Notes: a model not told the origin generated them from the sequence alone. A stretch of 22,458 bases of DNA from JBGSIZ01 sp041742255 (GCA_041742255.1 JBGSIZ010000088.1:1-22458); one strand, 5' to 3'; positions 8,244-15,514 are shown, numbered from the stretch's first letter. Program-made: numbers and translations.

Positions 8244-8698
8244 TCGCGTTCGTGACGCTGGTGTGCGGGGCCGCCCCGGCCTATGCAGCCGTGTGTCAGG
8301 ATGACCGCGTGACGGTGCAGGGCGATTTTGGCCGCGCGACGTTTGCCATCGAGGTTGCCGACACCCCCGAAGAGCGCGCCAAAGGGTTGATGTTTGTCGA
8401 GGCGATGCCGACCCTTTCGGGGATGTTGTTCGTTTATGACCAACCACAACGCGCCACGTTCTGGATGCGCAACACGTTGATCCCGCTGGATATGCTGTTT
8501 GTTACGCCGGACGGCACGATTGCCGGCATCCACGAAAACGCCCAGCCGATGGACGATACGACGATTGATGGCGGCCCCGGCGTGATTGCCGTGCTGGAGA
8601 TTAATGGCGGGTTGGCCGCCCGTCTGGGGATCGCGGCGGGCGACGTGTTGCAGCATCCCGCATTTGGGGCCGATGCCGTACTGCCCTGCACCGGTTAG
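8219..8698 (+). CDS. Secreted DUF192 family protein
   Basis: Protein of 159 residues with a Sec signal peptide (GLIAFVTLVCGAAPAYA, cleavage after about residue 23), so it is probably periplasmic. The mature part is a DUF192 domain: VTVQGDFGRATFAIEVADTP, ERAKGLMFVEAM, MLFVYDQPQRATFWMRNT, IPLDMLFVTPDGTI, and an ending with ALEINGG-like VLEINGGLAARLGI. These proteins are widespread and their function is unknown. The start is GTG at 8219, inside the last 25 bp of the cold-shock gene, in another frame. The signal peptide begins right there, so a later start would damage it. The overlap suggests translational coupling and one transcript. The gene ends in TAG, 41 bp before tRNA-Pro. Confidence 0.88.
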   Translation: MGNGVKGLIAFVTLVCGAAPAYAAVCQDDRVTVQGDFGRATFAIEVADTPEERAKGLMFVEAMPTLSGMLFVYDQPQRATFWMRNTLIPLDMLFVTPDGTIAGIHENAQPMDDTTIDGGPGVIAVLEINGGLAARLGIAAGDVLQHPAFGADAVLPCTG

Positions 8699-8739
8699 GT
8701 CTTTTCAAAGCTGTGATTGCCGCGTAAGCAGCACGCAGT

Positions 8740-8816
8740 CGGGGTGTAGCGCAGCCTGGTAGCGCATCTGTTTTGGGAACAGAGGGTCGTAGGTTCGAAT
8801 CCTATCGCCCCGACCA
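8740..8816 (+). tRNA. tRNA-Pro, anticodon UGG
   Basis: A 77-nt cloverleaf with the 3' CCA encoded. The acceptor arm CGGGGTG (8740-8746) pairs with CGCCCCG (8806-8812), including one G-U pair, followed by ACCA. The anticodon stem TCTGT/ACAGA (8767-8771, 8779-8783) encloses the loop TTTGGGA, giving anticodon TGG at 8774-8776, which reads proline codons. The T loop GGTTCGAATCC is standard. It lies after the DUF192 gene and ends 14 bp before the convergent stop of the lipoprotein gene. No clear terminator follows. Confidence 0.98.
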
Positions 8817-8829
8817 TAATCACAAGGGT

Positions 8830-9297
8830 TTACAAGGACCGACCGCCTGCGGAGCGCAGGATGTCGCGCAGGTCCGCTTGCACGACCGGGTCGGGGAAGC
8901 GCACGATCTGGCGGCGGCCGCTGTTTTGCAGCACCCGCAGGTAACTGTCTGCGACCACGATATAGCCGCCGTCCGTGGCAGGCTGTGCGGCAAAGGCAAA
9001 GACGATTCGCGGGATTTCCTGCACTGATCCGTCAAATCCAAGGATGATCGCCGCCGCCGTTTGCGGGTCTGGCAGGGATTCGCAGCGGATTTCGGTGGCC
9101 GAGGGCCGGACCACCGTTTGCCCCGGTGCTGTGCACGACAACGCCGCCGCCGCGAACAACCTATCGGGAAAGGCCGCAAAATAGGCCTGTGGCGCGAGGT
9201 CGCCGGGGGGTGGGTTGGACGGACCCGGATTGGACGGCGCGGTTTGCGCCACGCAGCCCGACAGCGCCAAAATCGCAAGACAAGGACCAAGGCGCAT
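8830..9297 (-). CDS. Small lipoprotein of unknown function
   Basis: Protein of 155 residues from the ATG at 9297, chosen because AGGAG lies 8 nt upstream. It then begins MRLGPCLAILALSGC, a classic lipoprotein signal with lipobox LSGC and lipidated Cys15. The longer frame up to 9483 has no such site and would bury the signal. A Pro/Asn/Ser-rich spacer follows the Cys, and then a compact domain of about 110 residues with two further Cys (LSCTAPG and IRCESLP) that could form a disulfide in the periplasm. The later part contains GYIVVADSYLRVLQNSGRR and a C-terminal segment with ADLRDILRS. I do not recognise the domain. It points away from nrdJ and converges on tRNA-Pro. Confidence 0.8.
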   Translation of the reverse strand: MRLGPCLAILALSGCVAQTAPSNPGPSNPPPGDLAPQAYFAAFPDRLFAAAALSCTAPGQTVVRPSATEIRCESLPDPQTAAAIILGFDGSVQEIPRIVFAFAAQPATDGGYIVVADSYLRVLQNSGRRQIVRFPDPVVQADLRDILRSAGGRSL

Positions 9298-9809
9298 TGT
9301 GGCGGCTCCTATATTTCTGGCCAACCGTGACATGCCCGCCGCACCCCGCAAAGCCACGTTTTTGTCAGCGTCCAGATTCGCAGGTCCGGGTTTACAATTC
9401 ATCCACTGAACGAGGTTTCCAAAGTAACCAGCGGGGTTTTCTGGACTTTCCGGGGGGGCGTTGCACCCCATCGCTGTGGACAAGTCGGTGCATGACCTTG
9501 GGGGTAACCGGGCCGCAGGGTGAGTCGGAGGCGGTCAACAGGAATTTCCTACATTTATGTGAAAATTGGCGTTGACCCACTACCTATAGATGGTTCACCT
9601 TGTGCAAGCCGACCGGGACAGCACAACATATTGTGGCAGGACGGCGCGAGGGGACACAACCAACCGACCGCGGCCACCGTGTGGCACGACCCGCAGACCC
9701 GCGGGCGGTTTTCGTCCGTTTCGCGCCCTTCGAATACCCGGCGGCACAGCCCGAGCGAGGGCAGGTTTTGAACATGCCGCAACGACGGCGCACCAAGGGG
9801 CACGGGACA
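9298..9809. other. 512-bp gene-free stretch between the lipoprotein gene and nrdJ
   Basis: Divergent control region. It holds the NrdR-box candidate at 9621-9636 and a weaker box-like site around 9577-9592 (10 of 16 consensus positions by hand). A DnaA-box-like TGTGGACAA lies at 9475-9483 (8 of 9 against TGTGGATAA). A small GGGG...CCCC stem lies near 9454-9468. A frame continuous with nrdJ stays open from 9600, but the NrdR site lies inside it, which argues that it is a leader, not protein. I looked for the conserved B12-box of a cobalamin riboswitch, since the enzyme downstream is B12-dependent, and did not find it. Confidence 0.6.
9621..9636 (+). promoter_or_regulatory. Candidate NrdR-box upstream of nrdJ
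   Basis: The 16-mer GCACAACATATTGTGG matches the published NrdR-box consensus acaCwAtATaTwGtgt at 13 of 16 positions by hand, and its arms CACAA/TTGTG form an inverted repeat. NrdR is the ATP/dATP-sensing repressor of ribonucleotide reductase genes. The site sits 174-189 bp upstream of the chosen nrdJ start. NrdR usually binds paired boxes. A poor second match lies 44 bp upstream (9577-9592), which is not the usual three-turn spacing. Confidence 0.6.
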
Positions 9810-12800
9810 ATGAAGATCGACCGCACATTCACCAAATCCGGACAAGACGCCTATGCCGAGGTGCCGTTTCGCGCCACGTCGTCGGAAATTCGCAACCCGG
9901 ATGGGTCTGTCGTGTTCAAGCTGGAGAATTGCGAGGTTCCGTCGAAATGGAGCCAGGTCGCCAGCGACGTGATCGCCCAGAAGTATTTCCGCAAGGCCGG
10001 CGTGCCGTCTGCCGTGGTGCCGGTCAAGGAAAAGGGTGTGCCGTCGTTCCTGTGGCGGTCCGCCCCGGCCGAGGGTGCCACGTTTGGTGGCGAAACCAGC
10101 GCCAAGCAAGTGTTTGACCGGTTGGCCGGTGCCTGGGCCTATTGGGGTTGGAAGGGGGGCTATTTCACCACCGAGGAAGACGCCCAAGCCTATTATGACG
10201 AAATGCGGTTCATGCTCGCCACCCAGCGCGCCGCCCCCAACAGCCCGCAGTGGTTCAACACCGGCCTGCATTGGGCCTATGGCATCGACGGTCCGGCGCA
10301 AGGGCACCACTATGTCGATTTCAAAACCGGCAAGCTGACCGTGTCAGCGTCGTCCTATGAACACCCCCAACCGCACGCCTGTTTCATTCAAGGCGTGAAG
10401 GACGATCTGGTGAATGATGGTGGCATCATGGACCTGTGGGTGCGCGAAGCCCGGTTGTTCAAATATGGCTCCGGGACCGGCACCAACTTTTCCCACCTGC
10501 GCGGTGCTGGCGAGAAATTGTCGGGCGGTGGCAAGTCGTCGGGGCTGATGGGGTTCCTGAAAATTGGCGACCGTGCGGCGGGTGCCATCAAATCCGGCGG
10601 CACCACCCGGCGTGCTGCCAAGATGGTGATTGTCGATGCCGACCACCCCGACATCGAAGATTTCATCAACTGGAAAGTGATCGAGGAACAGAAGGTCGCC
10701 AGCATCGTGGCCGGGTCCAAGATGCACGAGCAGAAGCTGAACGGCATCTTTGCCGCGATCAAGGCGTGGGATGGCCGGGCCGTTGACGCCTATGACCCCA
10801 AGGTCAATGAAGGTTTGAAAAGTGCAATTCGGGATGCCAAAAAGGTCGCAATTCCGGAGACATACATCAAGCGGGTGTTGGATTATGCCAGGCAGGGCCA
10901 CACCAGCATCGAATTTCCGACCTATGACACAGACTGGGATTCCGAGGCCTATTCGTCGGTGTCGGGGCAGAACTCCAACAACTCGATCCGCGTCACCGAT
11001 GCGTTTCTGAAGGCTGTCGAAACCGATGGCGATTGGGAATTGATCAACCGCAAGGACGGGTCCATCGCCAAGACGATCAAGGCCCGCGACCTGTGGGAAC
11101 AGGTTGGCCATGCCGCGTGGGCCTGTGCCGATCCGGGCATCCAGTATCATGACACTGTCAACGCCTGGCACACCTGCCCCGAAGACGGCGCGATCCGGGG
11201 ATCGAACCCCTGTTCGGAATACATGTTTCTGGACGACACCGCCTGCAACCTTGCGTCGATGAACCTGCTGACGTTTTTCAAGGACGGTGTGTTTCAGGTC
11301 GAAGACTACATGCACGCCACCCGGTTGTGGACCCTGACGCTGGAAATCAGCGTGACGATGGCGCAGTTTCCGTCCAAGGAAATCGCCCAATTGTCCTATG
11401 ACTTCCGCACGCTGGGCCTTGGCTATGCCAATATCGGCGGCCTGTTGATGAACATGGGGCTGGGATATGACAGCGCGCAGGGCCGTGCCATGGCGGGTGC
11501 CCTGACCGCGATCATGACCGGCGTGTCCTATGCCACGAGCGCCGAAATGGCGGGCGAATTGGGCGCGTTCAGCGGCTATGCCCGCAACAAGGCGCATATG
11601 CTGCGCGTGATCCGCAACCACCGCACCGCCGCACACGGCAAGGCCACGGGATACGAGGCGCTGGATATCAAGCCGGTGCCGCTGGACCATGCCAATTGCC
11701 CGGATCAGCGGTTGGTCAAGCTGGCCATTGAGGCCTGGGACGAGGCGCTGGCGCTGGGTGAAAAGCACGGCTATCGCAACGCGCAGGTGAGCGTGATTGC
11801 CCCGACCGGGACTATTGGTCTGGTGATGGATTGCGACACCACCGGGATTGAACCCGATTTCGCGCTGGTCAAGTTCAAGAAGCTGGCCGGGGGCGGGTAT
11901 TTCAAGATCATCAACCAATCCGTGCCTGCCGCGTTGGAAAAGCTGGGCTATGGATCGGCGCAGATCGAAGAGATTATCGCCTATGCCGTGGGTCACGCCA
12001 GTCTGGGGCAGGCCCCGGCGATCAACCACACCAGCCTGATCGGGCACGGGTTTGGTCGCGCGGAGCTGGAAAAGATCGAAGGATCGCTGAAATCCGCGTT
12101 CGACATCAAGTTCGTGTTCAACCAGTGGACGCTGGGTGAGGAATTCTGCCAGAAAACGCTGGGTATTCCCGCCGAAAAGCTGGCCGATCCGACCTTTAAC
12201 CTGTTGCAGCACCTTGGCTATTCCCGTCAGGACATCGAGGCCGCAAACGACCATGTGTGCGGGACGATGACGCTGGAAGGCGCGCCCTATCTTAAGGACG
12301 AACACCTGACGGTGTTTGATTGCGCGAACCCCTGTGGCAAGCGCGGCAAGCGGTATCTGTCGGTGGACAGCCACATCTACATGATGGCCGCTGCGCAATC
12401 GTTCATCTCGGGGGCGATCTCCAAGACGATCAACATGCCCAACGACGCCACAATCGAAGATTGCCAGAAGGCCTATGAATTGTCGTGGTCGCTGGGGATC
12501 AAGGCGAACGCGCTGTATCGCGACGGATCGAAACTGAGCCAGCCGCTTGCCTCGGCTTTGGTGGAGGATGACGACGAAGCCGCCGAAATCCTCGCGTCCG
12601 GATCGCAGCAGGAAAAGGCCGTGGTTCTGGCCGAGAAGATCATCGAGAAGGTGATCGTCAAGGAAATCATCCGGTCGCATCGTGAAAAGATGCCGCAGCG
12701 CCGCAAGGGGTATACCCAGAAGGCCAATGTTGGCGGTCACAAGGTGTATCTGCGCACGGGCGAATATACCGACGGCAGCCTTGGCGAGATTTTCATCGAC

Positions 12801-13475
12801 ATGCACAAGGAAGGCGCCGGGTTCCGCGCGATGATGAACAATTTCGCCATCGCGGTGTCCGTCGGTCTGCAATACGGCGTGCCGCTGGAAGAATTCGTCG
12901 ATGCCTTCACCTTTACCAAGTTTGAACCCGCCGGGATGGTTCAGGGCAACGACAGCATCAAGCAGGCGACGTCGATCCTTGATTACATCTTCCGCGAATT
13001 GGCGGTGTCGTATCTGGACCGCACCGATCTGGCCCATGTGAAACCCGAAGGCGCATCGTTTGACGACGTGGGCCGGGGCGAAGAAGAAGGCGTGTCCAAC
13101 ATCCGCACCCCGTCAGAAGCTGCCGCGAGCAAGTCGCTGGAAGTGCTCAAGCAAATCTCCTCGACCGGGTATTTGCGCAAGCGGATGCCGCAGGAATTGA
13201 TGGTGTTCAATGGCGGGTTGGGGGCGACGGCGTTTGCCGGGGCGGCGGATCCGATGGCGACCTTGCAAACGCTGGTGCCCGTGGTGGCCGCAGGCGGGGG
13301 CATGCAATCTGGCACGGCCATGGCCACTGGCATGATGAGCCTGACCGCCCGCGACAAGGCCAAGATGCAGGGCTACGAGGGCGAGGCATGTGGCGAATGC
13401 GGCAACTATACGCTGGTGCGCAACGGCACCTGCATGAAGTGCAACACCTGCGGCGGGACATCCGGCTGTAGTTGA
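9810..13475 (+). CDS. nrdJ: Adenosylcobalamin-dependent (class II) ribonucleoside-diphosphate reductase
   Basis: Oxygen-independent ribonucleotide reductase that uses vitamin B12 coenzyme to generate the thiyl radical. It supplies deoxynucleotides in the cytoplasm. It has 1,221 residues, the long form common in alphaproteobacteria. I start at the ATG at 9810 (N-terminus MKIDRTFTKSG), with AGGGGCACGGG just upstream. The ten-stranded barrel carries the catalytic Asn466-Pro-Cys468-Ser-Glu470 (NPCSEYMFLDDTACNLAS). QRAAPNSPQWFNTG, GSGTGTNFSHLRG and IAPTGTIGLVMDCDTTGIEP are family blocks. Near the C-terminus CGECGNYTLV, CMKCNTCGG and a final GCS give paired cysteines for zinc binding and/or active-site re-reduction. 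No R2 or NrdI partner gene is nearby, as expected. No intein or frameshift is seen. A leader with an NrdR-box candidate precedes it, and a strong hairpin plus two terminators follow. Confidence 0.97.
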   Translation: MKIDRTFTKSGQDAYAEVPFRATSSEIRNPDGSVVFKLENCEVPSKWSQVASDVIAQKYFRKAGVPSAVVPVKEKGVPSFLWRSAPAEGATFGGETSAKQVFDRLAGAWAYWGWKGGYFTTEEDAQAYYDEMRFMLATQRAAPNSPQWFNTGLHWAYGIDGPAQGHHYVDFKTGKLTVSASSYEHPQPHACFIQGVKDDLVNDGGIMDLWVREARLFKYGSGTGTNFSHLRGAGEKLSGGGKSSGLMGFLKIGDRAAGAIKSGGTTRRAAKMVIVDADHPDIEDFINWKVIEEQKVASIVAGSKMHEQKLNGIFAAIKAWDGRAVDAYDPKVNEGLKSAIRDAKKVAIPETYIKRVLDYARQGHTSIEFPTYDTDWDSEAYSSVSGQNSNNSIRVTDAFLKAVETDGDWELINRKDGSIAKTIKARDLWEQVGHAAWACADPGIQYHDTVNAWHTCPEDGAIRGSNPCSEYMFLDDTACNLASMNLLTFFKDGVFQVEDYMHATRLWTLTLEISVTMAQFPSKEIAQLSYDFRTLGLGYANIGGLLMNMGLGYDSAQGRAMAGALTAIMTGVSYATSAEMAGELGAFSGYARNKAHMLRVIRNHRTAAHGKATGYEALDIKPVPLDHANCPDQRLVKLAIEAWDEALALGEKHGYRNAQVSVIAPTGTIGLVMDCDTTGIEPDFALVKFKKLAGGGYFKIINQSVPAALEKLGYGSAQIEEIIAYAVGHASLGQAPAINHTSLIGHGFGRAELEKIEGSLKSAFDIKFVFNQWTLGEEFCQKTLGIPAEKLADPTFNLLQHLGYSRQDIEAANDHVCGTMTLEGAPYLKDEHLTVFDCANPCGKRGKRYLSVDSHIYMMAAAQSFISGAISKTINMPNDATIEDCQKAYELSWSLGIKANALYRDGSKLSQPLASALVEDDDEAAEILASGSQQEKAVVLAEKIIEKVIVKEIIRSHREKMPQRRKGYTQKANVGGHKVYLRTGEYTDGSLGEIFIDMHKEGAGFRAMMNNFAIAVSVGLQYGVPLEEFVDAFTFTKFEPAGMVQGNDSIKQATSILDYIFRELAVSYLDRTDLAHVKPEGASFDDVGRGEEEGVSNIRTPSEAAASKSLEVLKQISSTGYLRKRMPQELMVFNGGLGATAFAGAADPMATLQTLVPVVAAGGGMQSGTAMATGMMSLTARDKAKMQGYEGEACGECGNYTLVRNGTCMKCNTCGGTSGCS

Positions 13476-13481
13476 GGAGTT

Positions 13482-13503
13482 CGGCGGGGGTGCGCCCCCG
13501 TCG
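13482..13503 (+). terminator. Strong GC hairpin just after nrdJ, without T-tract
   Basis: Arms 13482-13490 (CGGCGGGGG) and 13495-13503 (CCCCCGTCG) form a 9-bp stem with one G-U pair and a TGCG tetraloop, 6 bp after the nrdJ stop. No T-run follows, so it is more likely an RNA 3'-end stabiliser or a pause site than a full intrinsic terminator. A second inverted repeat (CGTTCAGGC at 13507-13515 with GCCTGAACG at 13548-13556) follows directly. Confidence 0.55.
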
Positions 13504-13551
13504 CGACGTTCAGGCCGCAGGCAGAAACCGGGCGGTACAGAGAATGAGCCT

Positions 13552-13607
13552 GAACGGCGATACCTTGGGGGGCCTCGTGCCCCCCTTTTTTATGTTTGGG
13601 CGGGTTG
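13552..13607 (+). repeat. Copy 1 of an exact 56-bp direct repeat containing a terminator
   Basis: Identical, base for base, to 13679-13734, with a 127-bp offset between copies. The unit begins GAACGGCGATACCTTGG, contains the whole GC hairpin and T6 tract, and ends TATGTTTGGGCGGGTTG. The bases on either side differ between the copies. It lies in the nrdJ-outer-membrane-protein gap, with no transposase gene in the window. Confidence 0.95.
13567..13591 (+). terminator. Intrinsic terminator 1 downstream of nrdJ
   Basis: Seven-base-pair all-GC stem GGGGGGC (13567-13573) / GCCCCCC (13579-13585), loop CTCGT, followed directly by T6 (13586-13591). This is a textbook Rho-independent terminator for plus-strand transcripts, about 92 bp after the nrdJ stop. 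It is embedded in the 56-bp repeat. Confidence 0.9.
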
Positions 13608-13612
13608 GGAGG

Positions 13613-13676
13613 GCGGACTCCGCATTTGGCTTTGCCAAACGCTCTGTCCTTGGACGGCGAAAGCGGGGCTTTCACC
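13613..13676. repeat. Cluster of four small palindromes between the two terminator repeats
   Basis: Consecutive inverted repeats: GCGG-act-CCGC (13613-13623), TTTGGC-ttt-GCCAAA (13625-13639, extended by flanking GC/GC with one mismatch), GTCC-tt-GGAC (13646-13655), and GAAAGC-ggg-GCTTTC (13659-13673, with outer GG/CC). Nearly every base of the stretch is in a palindrome. This resembles a REP-like or intergenic repeat unit, but I cannot assign a family from one copy. Confidence 0.6.
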
Positions 13677-13678
13677 GG

Positions 13679-13734
13679 GAACGGCGATACCTTGGGGGGC
13701 CTCGTGCCCCCCTTTTTTATGTTTGGGCGGGTTG
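13679..13734 (+). repeat. Copy 2 of the exact 56-bp direct repeat
   Basis: Perfect duplicate of 13552-13607, carrying its own full terminator. Frames crossing both copies contain the repeated translation DTLGGLVPPFFMFGRV, but they have no ribosome site or family resemblance and are not treated as genes. Confidence 0.95.
13694..13718 (+). terminator. Intrinsic terminator 2 (duplicate of terminator 1)
   Basis: Same 7-bp stem and CTCGT loop at 13694-13712 with T6 at 13713-13718. It lies 151 bp before the start of the outer-membrane protein gene, so it should shield that gene from nrdJ read-through. The gene's own promoter is therefore expected in 13719-13850; I see no convincing -35/-10 pair there. 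Confidence 0.9.
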
Positions 13735-13869
13735 CGTCGAAATATTCCCGATTTGTGACGTCACTGCTTTGCCACAGTGGCCGCCCAAAGCGGGCGATGC
13801 GCGAAATATCGCCGGTGGTTTTCAAGGACTGGGATATGGCTGTGTCATCAAAAATTGGAGGGTATCCGT

Positions 13870-15027
13870 ATGAAAACCTTACAGTGTTCCGCCATGGTAT
13901 TGGCATGTTTTGCAAGTGTTCCGACCCAGTCGAGTGCTGAACTCGCTATTGTGTCTGATTGCGCAAAATTGAATCAACAAATTTATCCAAACAGCGTAAG
14001 CGAGTTTTTCCTTGATGCCGGGGATACGCTCGCCTTTAGTACCGTGTCTGGCCTGCCGGTGATTGTTCAGGTGTATATCCCCACAACCAAAGAACCAATT
14101 TATGTGACCCTCCCATCGACCTACACGGCGGTCACGGGCGGTCCACATGCGGTTGTGAGCTACGGCAAGATCGCTGTTGTGAACACAATTGCTGTTAACG
14201 TTTCACCTGTGATCGTGTCAATGACCTGCACCCCGGCGGGCAGTGGCGGCACGGGCACGGGCCAATCCAACGCCAATGCCCAATCGTCCAATATCATGGC
14301 CGGGATCGGGATGGCGGGGGCAATGCGCGAGGGCGGTGCCCAAGCCAGCAAAACCAACCTGTTTGCCGGGGTCGAAGGCGACGGCGGCGCGTTTGTCTGG
14401 GGGCATGTCGATTACTCCAGCTTTAGCGGTGACGCCGAGGGTGACAGTCTGGGTCTGACGTTCGGGATTGACCGCACCTATGGCGATGTCCGCTATGGGT
14501 TGGTTTTGTCGAATGAAACCAGCGAGTTGGACGGCGATACGGTGCGCAGTCTGGCATTTGGTCCCTATGTGTCCGGGTCCGCAGGCGGGTTGGACGTTGA
14601 TGCCTATGTGGCGCTGGCCCGGGTTGAATACGACGCCACCGCGCTGGTGGGCGAGCGGGTGCAATACGGCCTGCGCGCCACGGGCGAGGTCGTGACCGCG
14701 TTCGCAACCCTGCGTCCGACGGCCCAAGTGACCGGGTATTCCGAAGATCTGGACGGCGACACCAACACTGCGACCCAATTGTCGCTGGGCAGCCGGATCG
14801 AGTTTGCCGAAACGGCGGGTGGTTTCATGCCCTATCTGAACCTCGCGTATGAGGCGAACCGGTCCACCACGGCGGGCGTCACGTCCGAGTTTTCGGCCCC
14901 CCGCGTGGGTCTGGGTGTGCGCAACCAGATGGGCGCGGGCACGCTGACGTTTGATCTGGATTTCGGCAGTGTGGCGGATGGCATCAAGGATGTTGGCGTC
15001 GGCCTGAGCTATTCCCAGAGCTTTTGA
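13870..15027 (+). CDS. Secreted outer-membrane beta-barrel protein (autotransporter-domain-like) with an unusual N-terminal domain
   Basis: Protein of 385 residues from the ATG at 13870, which has GGAGGG 8 nt upstream. A Sec signal peptide (MKTLQCSAMVLACFASVPTQ, cleavage after SSA) leads into an N-terminal beta-rich domain of about 95 residues containing two cysteines (IVSDCAKL and SMTCTPAG) that may form a disulfide. A Gly/Ser/Asn linker follows (GSGGTGTGQSNANAQSS), then about 240 residues with amphipathic strands (GAFVWGHVDYSSFSGD, LGLTFGIDRTYGDVRYGLVL, RIEFAETAGGFMPYLNLAY). It ends in a terminal Phe (LSYSQSF), the outer-membrane insertion signal. The barrel part resembles autotransporter beta-domains, but there is no long passenger. 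The N-terminal coding part is about 49% GC by hand count, against about 60-67% in samples of the barrel. A terminator follows. Confidence 0.75.
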   Translation: MKTLQCSAMVLACFASVPTQSSAELAIVSDCAKLNQQIYPNSVSEFFLDAGDTLAFSTVSGLPVIVQVYIPTTKEPIYVTLPSTYTAVTGGPHAVVSYGKIAVVNTIAVNVSPVIVSMTCTPAGSGGTGTGQSNANAQSSNIMAGIGMAGAMREGGAQASKTNLFAGVEGDGGAFVWGHVDYSSFSGDAEGDSLGLTFGIDRTYGDVRYGLVLSNETSELDGDTVRSLAFGPYVSGSAGGLDVDAYVALARVEYDATALVGERVQYGLRATGEVVTAFATLRPTAQVTGYSEDLDGDTNTATQLSLGSRIEFAETAGGFMPYLNLAYEANRSTTAGVTSEFSAPRVGLGVRNQMGAGTLTFDLDFGSVADGIKDVGVGLSYSQSF

Positions 15028-15044
15028 TCTGATGTCCTGAATTG

Positions 15045-15075
15045 GCCCGGTCGCAGCGATGCGGCCGGGCTTTTT
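15045..15075 (+). terminator. Intrinsic terminator after the outer-membrane protein gene
   Basis: Stem GCCCGGTCGC (15045-15054) / GCGGCCGGGC (15061-15070), ten pairs with one G-U, loop AGCGAT, followed by T5 (15071-15075). It lies 18 bp after the stop and 7 bp before the end of the convergent cupin gene. There is no A-tract on the other side, so it should act mainly on the plus strand. Confidence 0.88.
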
Positions 15076-15081
15076 CGTGGG

Positions 15082-15501
15082 TTAACGGGGAATGTCGAAC
15101 CCCGGCGGGGCGAGTGTGAACCCGTCAAAGGTGAACCCCGGGCTGACCGTGCAGGACACCAGCGTCCAGTCGCCCGTGGTGTGTGCCGATTGCCAATGGT
15201 CCGTGGGAACAATCGCTTGCGGGCCGGTGTTGATGCCGATCTCGGGGCTAAGGATGTGATCCTGTGCCGGTCCCGCGTCTGTCGCTGATGTGGACAGAAT
15301 CAATGGCGCGCCTGCGTGCCAGAACCAGATTTCAACGGCGTCCACACGGTGCCAATGGCTGTTTTCGCCAGCCCGCAGCAGGAAGTAGATGCAGGTGCCC
15401 GTGGGACGCCCCGCATTTTCTGCGATCCATGTCTGGCGGTAGTGCCCGCCTTCGGGGTGGGGGCGCAGGTCAAGACGGGCGATGATGTCGTCGGCGGTCA
15501 T
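15082..15501 (-). CDS. DUF985 / Cupin_5 family protein
   Basis: Small cytoplasmic protein of 139 residues from the ATG at 15501 (AAGGA about 10 nt upstream). This start lies 13 nt beyond the eno stop. A longer frame to 15558 would run into eno. The single cupin fold is shown by LDLRPHPEGGHYRQTW (10-25), IYFLLRAGENSHWHRVDAVEIWFWHAG (the conserved His and Glu of the cupin core), GPQAIVPTDHWQSA and WTLVSCTVSPGFTFDGF. The family is typical of DUF985, whose role is unknown; metal or sugar-like ligands are plausible. It is probably translated from the eno transcript. Confidence 0.9.
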   Translation of the reverse strand: MTADDIIARLDLRPHPEGGHYRQTWIAENAGRPTGTCIYFLLRAGENSHWHRVDAVEIWFWHAGAPLILSTSATDAGPAQDHILSPEIGINTGPQAIVPTDHWQSAHTTGDWTLVSCTVSPGFTFDGFTLAPPGFDIPR

Positions 15502-15514
15502 GACCTGCGGGTCC

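Noticed and set aside
9298..9809. Cobalamin riboswitch before the B12-dependent nrdJ
   Set aside because: The conserved B12-box and core helices could not be found by eye on the plus strand.
10344..13037. 897-residue minus-strand frame opposite nrdJ
   Set aside because: A shadow of the GC-rich nrdJ frame: its composition is that of an antisense translation (His-, Arg- and Gly-rich) with no family motif.
13472..13873. 133-residue plus-strand frame crossing both 56-bp repeats (and a 114-residue frame from 13596)
   Set aside because: The sequence is dominated by terminator hairpins and T-tracts, gives a repeated low-quality translation, has no ribosome site and overlaps the start of the next gene.
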